From assembly GCA_029204225.1 (NCBI GenBank), contig CM055100.1, forward strand, positions 35,115,645 through 35,179,644: 64,000 nt of DNA, written 5' to 3'. Source of the DNA: Diphasiastrum complanatum (lineage: Eukaryota > Streptophyta > Lycopodiopsida > Lycopodiales > Lycopodiaceae). The position numbers and the translations under genes are program-made. Positions within the stretch are counted from its first letter, which is position 1. Every line of letters starts with the position of its first letter. This document shows, in pieces, positions 60,752 to 64,000 of the stretch. Below the pieces are notes generated by a model, which saw nothing but the letters and a program-made list of their open reading frames with translations, made no database searches and had not been told where the DNA came from.

Positions 60752-61262
60752 CTAATGTTGAAGATGCATTGAACTCCAAAGAATGGTATAAAGCTATGTT
60801 GGATGAGTACAATGCCTTGATTGAGAATGAAACTTGGTTGCTTGTTGATAGACCTCAAAGGAATGTAATAGGATGCAAGTACCCCTTCAAGCTTAAGTTG
60901 AATGCAAATGGGAGTGTGAATAAACATAAAGCAAGACTAGTTGCAAAAGGTTATGCTCAAGAGAGAGGGATAGACTATGAGAAAACTTTTGCACCCGTGG
61001 CCAAGATGGTTACAATAAGGCTAATCATTGCACTTGCGTCACATTTTGGATGGATCCTATGTCAAATAAATGTCTCTAATACTTTCTTGAATGGTTTTTT
61101 GGAAGAGGATATCTATATGGAGCAGCCACAAGGGTTCATCAAGCATGAAATGGAGAACAAAGTATGCCATCTCAAAAGAAGCATCTATGGCTTGAAGCAA
61201 GCCTCGAGATCTTGGAATTCAAGATTACATTGCTATCTTATTTCACTTTTTTTTGTTCAAAG
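60752..61262 (+). pseudogene. pol: copia RT N-terminal half, inverted inside element H
   Basis: The plus-strand frame (60769-61275) reads NSKEWYKAMLDEYNALIENE, ARLVAKGYAQERGIDYEKTF, LEEDIYMEQPQGF and RSIYGLKQASRSWNSRL. This is exactly the stretch of RT missing from the minus-strand gene at 59.63 kb, and wording matches the element A/H lineage. It ends at the foldback 61216-61292. Confidence 0.88.
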
Positions 61263-61292
61263 CGAAATAAGATAGCAATGTAATCTTGAATT
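61216..61292. repeat. 29-bp perfect inverted repeat with 19-nt loop
   Basis: Arms 61216-61244 and 61264-61292. The left arm is RT coding sequence and the right arm is its copy in reverse, so the foldback was made from the RT fragment itself. It lies at one breakpoint of the inversion. Confidence 0.95.
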
Positions 61293-62411
61293 ATTTAGTC
61301 GAAGATCTGAAAATCGACAAATTCACATTATGAAAAATATGTGAAAACCGTATTCATGGCAATACAATTAATGCTATACAACTACAAACACAATCAATGC
61401 TAGACAAGACTTAAGTCTTTAGTAAGGCATCATAAAGTTTTAACTATGTCGCATTTGCACAAAAGCTAGTTGGACTAAGAAAGAAACTAGATCAATCAAT
61501 TATGAAGAGCATTTTTAGGAGTAGTTGGGGAGCAGCTTGAAGCCTGCAAGTTGCTTGGAGGACATTTGGAGGCTCTACCTTGGATTTGGAGGACTTCCTC
61601 ACTTCCACTTGTAAAATAGATAGTCTTTCACTAGATTCCAATAGAAAGGGACCCATAGGTGCCATGTAATAGTGAAGACTCCTTCTGATTTAGACAATAA
61701 AATGCTACTTTTCTCTCACTATAGGATCCTTGAAAGGTGTACTACCAACTCCTATGCAAGATCTTGCAACAAAATGTGAGATGGATCTCACTAGCTCTAT
61801 TAATCTCTCTCAAACTAGATCAACCTCTCATCAATTGATGGAATATAGGTAAAGTTTGGGTCAAACTATCTTTGGCACGTGTGAAACACTCCAAGAATCC
61901 ACAAATCACTCAAATACAAGCCAATTGTATGAAAGAAAGTGGCTATGACCTCAAAATGATGACTAGATCTCAAATAGATGACATTGGCAAGTCCCTTCTT
62001 GAATTTTTTGGTCAAACTAGCAAGGTATGATCAAACCAAATGTGTCCACACAGGTCTAGGTGCCCTACCTAACCCTCTTCAAAAGCTTATAACTTTTGAT
62101 TGGCTCTACCAAATGGATTGAAACAAATTGCTACAAAAACTAGACAAAACTAGCTTTCAAACAAGCTATCTAGCACCAAATTTGGATCTAACTTGGAAGA
62201 AAACTTTCCATATGAACTTGGTTGTACTTCACACATTCCTGAGCACTGAATTCTGTACAGTCCCTGAAATGATTCAATAATTATGATAATGAACCTTCTT
62301 GATCCAAATTTCCTTGAGATAGCATGGGAGATGCAATCAACACTCTCTAGATCTTGATTTTCATGAAATTTTTGAAACTTTGGATGAAACATGCATCAAA
62401 TACTTAGGTAG
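61293..62411 (-). other. non-coding interior/leader of element H
   Basis: Lies between the PBS and the scrambled pol. No gag or protease text on either strand. It could be a long leader or unrelated inserted DNA. Confidence 0.45.
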
Positions 62412-62423
62412 GCTGTGATACCA
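62412..62423 (-). promoter_or_regulatory. primer-binding site of element H
   Basis: Plus strand GCTGTGATACCA is the complement of TGGTATCACAGC, one change from the consensus, abutting an LTR end (TGTGAA on the plus strand). Confidence 0.8.
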
Positions 62424-63250
62424 TGTGAAAGTTCACACATGTGGGAATGTACTAATGTGTGAAATTGACCTCCTAAGCTTGGCTCATGCACTATAGATCA
62501 CCTATTGATTGAAATCCAAGATCAACGACAAGATCTAAGGCAAAAAGACCATTCGACATGCATTCATTCATTACTAATAGGTGTTTCACACATGTGGAAG
62601 ACTTCATGAAGTAAACCAGGTCCAATAAGCTCCTCTCCTCGGGTAGAGAGAGAAAATACCAATTTTGGGCTCATCTAGAGAGAGAAGACAATACAAGCAA
62701 AATTGGCAAATCTCCAAATTGACTCAAAAAACTCATCGATCTCTCTCGTACATTAATGAAGGGAATGAAAGTACATATAGAAACTCATGGAGAGTAATGC
62801 TTGATTCTTATTGGACCCCTTAAACATAGCCTCTCTAATCCTATTGGATGTGTGATGCAACATCCCTCACTTTTGATTGGACCCTTCCAACACATCTCTC
62901 TCTTATGATTGGACCCTTTGACTTTTGCCACCACATAGGGTGCATCACTCATCAAACCTAAACTTGACGTGTGTAAGCAACCTAACTAGCTCAAGTTACA
63001 TCACAATTGAATTTTGGCCTAATCATGACAAAACATGTGTGATTGACCATTTGACCTCTAAAGGCAAATCGGCCCTATCACCTAGTGACACCAAGATGCT
63101 TGACTAGCAATCTTTATGAAACCCCTAAAGTCAACATTGTAAACTATTTCTAACTATTACACATATGGGAACATGCTCCACACATGTGAAATGTATTCAC
63201 AAACATAAAATCATAAGATAACCAAGACAGATTTTTGACAATTTTTCACA
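62424..63250 (-). repeat. 5' LTR of element H (827 bp)
   Basis: On the plus strand it starts TGTGAA at 62424 and ends TTCACA at 63250, a perfect 6-bp terminal inverted repeat like element A's LTR. The interior has CACATGTGGRA and GATTGGACCCTT words repeated (near 62810, 62875, 62905). Confidence 0.7.
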
Positions 63251-63670
<420 letters not shown>

Positions 63671-64000
63671 TATTGTAGAATATGAAAGACCAAACATTTC
63701 CACATAAGAAAGACCAAAAAACGTCCACTTCATTTTTGTAGCCAAACTAAGGATCTATGTGCCTATTGCAATATTACCAATTACATGCACGATAAACCTC
63801 CTCCATGGTATCCACTAAACCCTCATGTTTTGAAAATGAATTCATTTTGCTAGGTGATCATTTCTTTCAACATTAAAAGCATCTCTCTCCATTGGAAATT
63901 CTATAGGTTAAACATTCTATGGGTGATTTAGATCACAAGAAACAAGTTCATCTTCACTAAATAGCTATTACTACTTTATTACTTGTTGAATGTCGTATGC
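63671..64000. other. non-coding DNA at window end
   Basis: Nothing recognised. Confidence 0.4.

Overview
The window looks like nuclear DNA of a land plant. It is AT-rich, has no prokaryotic gene packing, is full of decayed Ty1/copia-type LTR retrotransposons, and carries very long GA/CT microsatellites. Only two ordinary spliced genes can be supported. One is a coiled-coil gene that resembles plant MPB2C-type microtubule proteins. The other is a multi-exon gene for a DNA N4/N6-methylase-like domain. Such a methylase-like gene in plant DNA makes me think of a seed-free plant (bryophyte, lycophyte or fern), but that is an inference and I cannot name the species.

Layout, left to right. 0-5.2 kb is a nearly complete but frame-broken copia element (+) with the end of its 5' LTR, a primer-binding site, gag, protease, integrase, RT, RNase H and a 698-bp 3' LTR. 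5.2-7.1 kb holds unrecognised minus-strand coding-like fragments. 7.1-13 kb holds two more broken copia elements (+). 13-18 kb has LTR-like DNA, a Ty3/gypsy-like PBS plus gag remnant, and an internally deleted copia element. 18-21 kb has a small foldback element, a 157-bp tandem duplication, an AT-rich tract and a GA/CT array studded with an AACCGTGAGA word. 21.0-22.4 kb is the methylase-like gene (+, at least four exons). 22.4-26.5 kb is non-coding with a dispersed repeat and a second AACCGTGAGA/GA array.

27.2-33.9 kb is the MPB2C-like gene (-, four exons, 557 codons by my splice model). Its 4.2-kb first intron has an LTR/PBS remnant, and its upstream region (to about 35 kb) is rich in CT repeats. 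35-38.6 kb contains a small foldback, tandem repeats and a possible gypsy-type LTR with PBS. 38.6-44.2 kb is another copia element (+) whose 3' LTR carries a (CT)88 tract. 44.2-50.7 kb is gene-free, with a second copy of the 22.8-kb dispersed repeat and a roughly 650-bp tandem repeat.

50.7-52.9 kb is a truncated copia element (-) of the same family as the 38.6-kb one. 52.9-53.9 kb has two unrecognised reading frames (+). 54.0-54.7 kb is a copia RNase H fragment (-). 56.6-56.9 kb has (GA)57, G23 and a perfect 24-bp palindrome. 58.1-63.3 kb is a scrambled copia element (-) in which the first half of the RT has been cut out and re-inserted in inverted orientation next to a 29-bp foldback. The window ends after a (CT)81(CA)11 microsatellite.

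The transposon coding parts are all broken and do not work as a system. The parts most worth a second look are the methylase-like gene, which has intact reading frames across four exons but a changed catalytic motif, and the inversion scar in the right-hand element.
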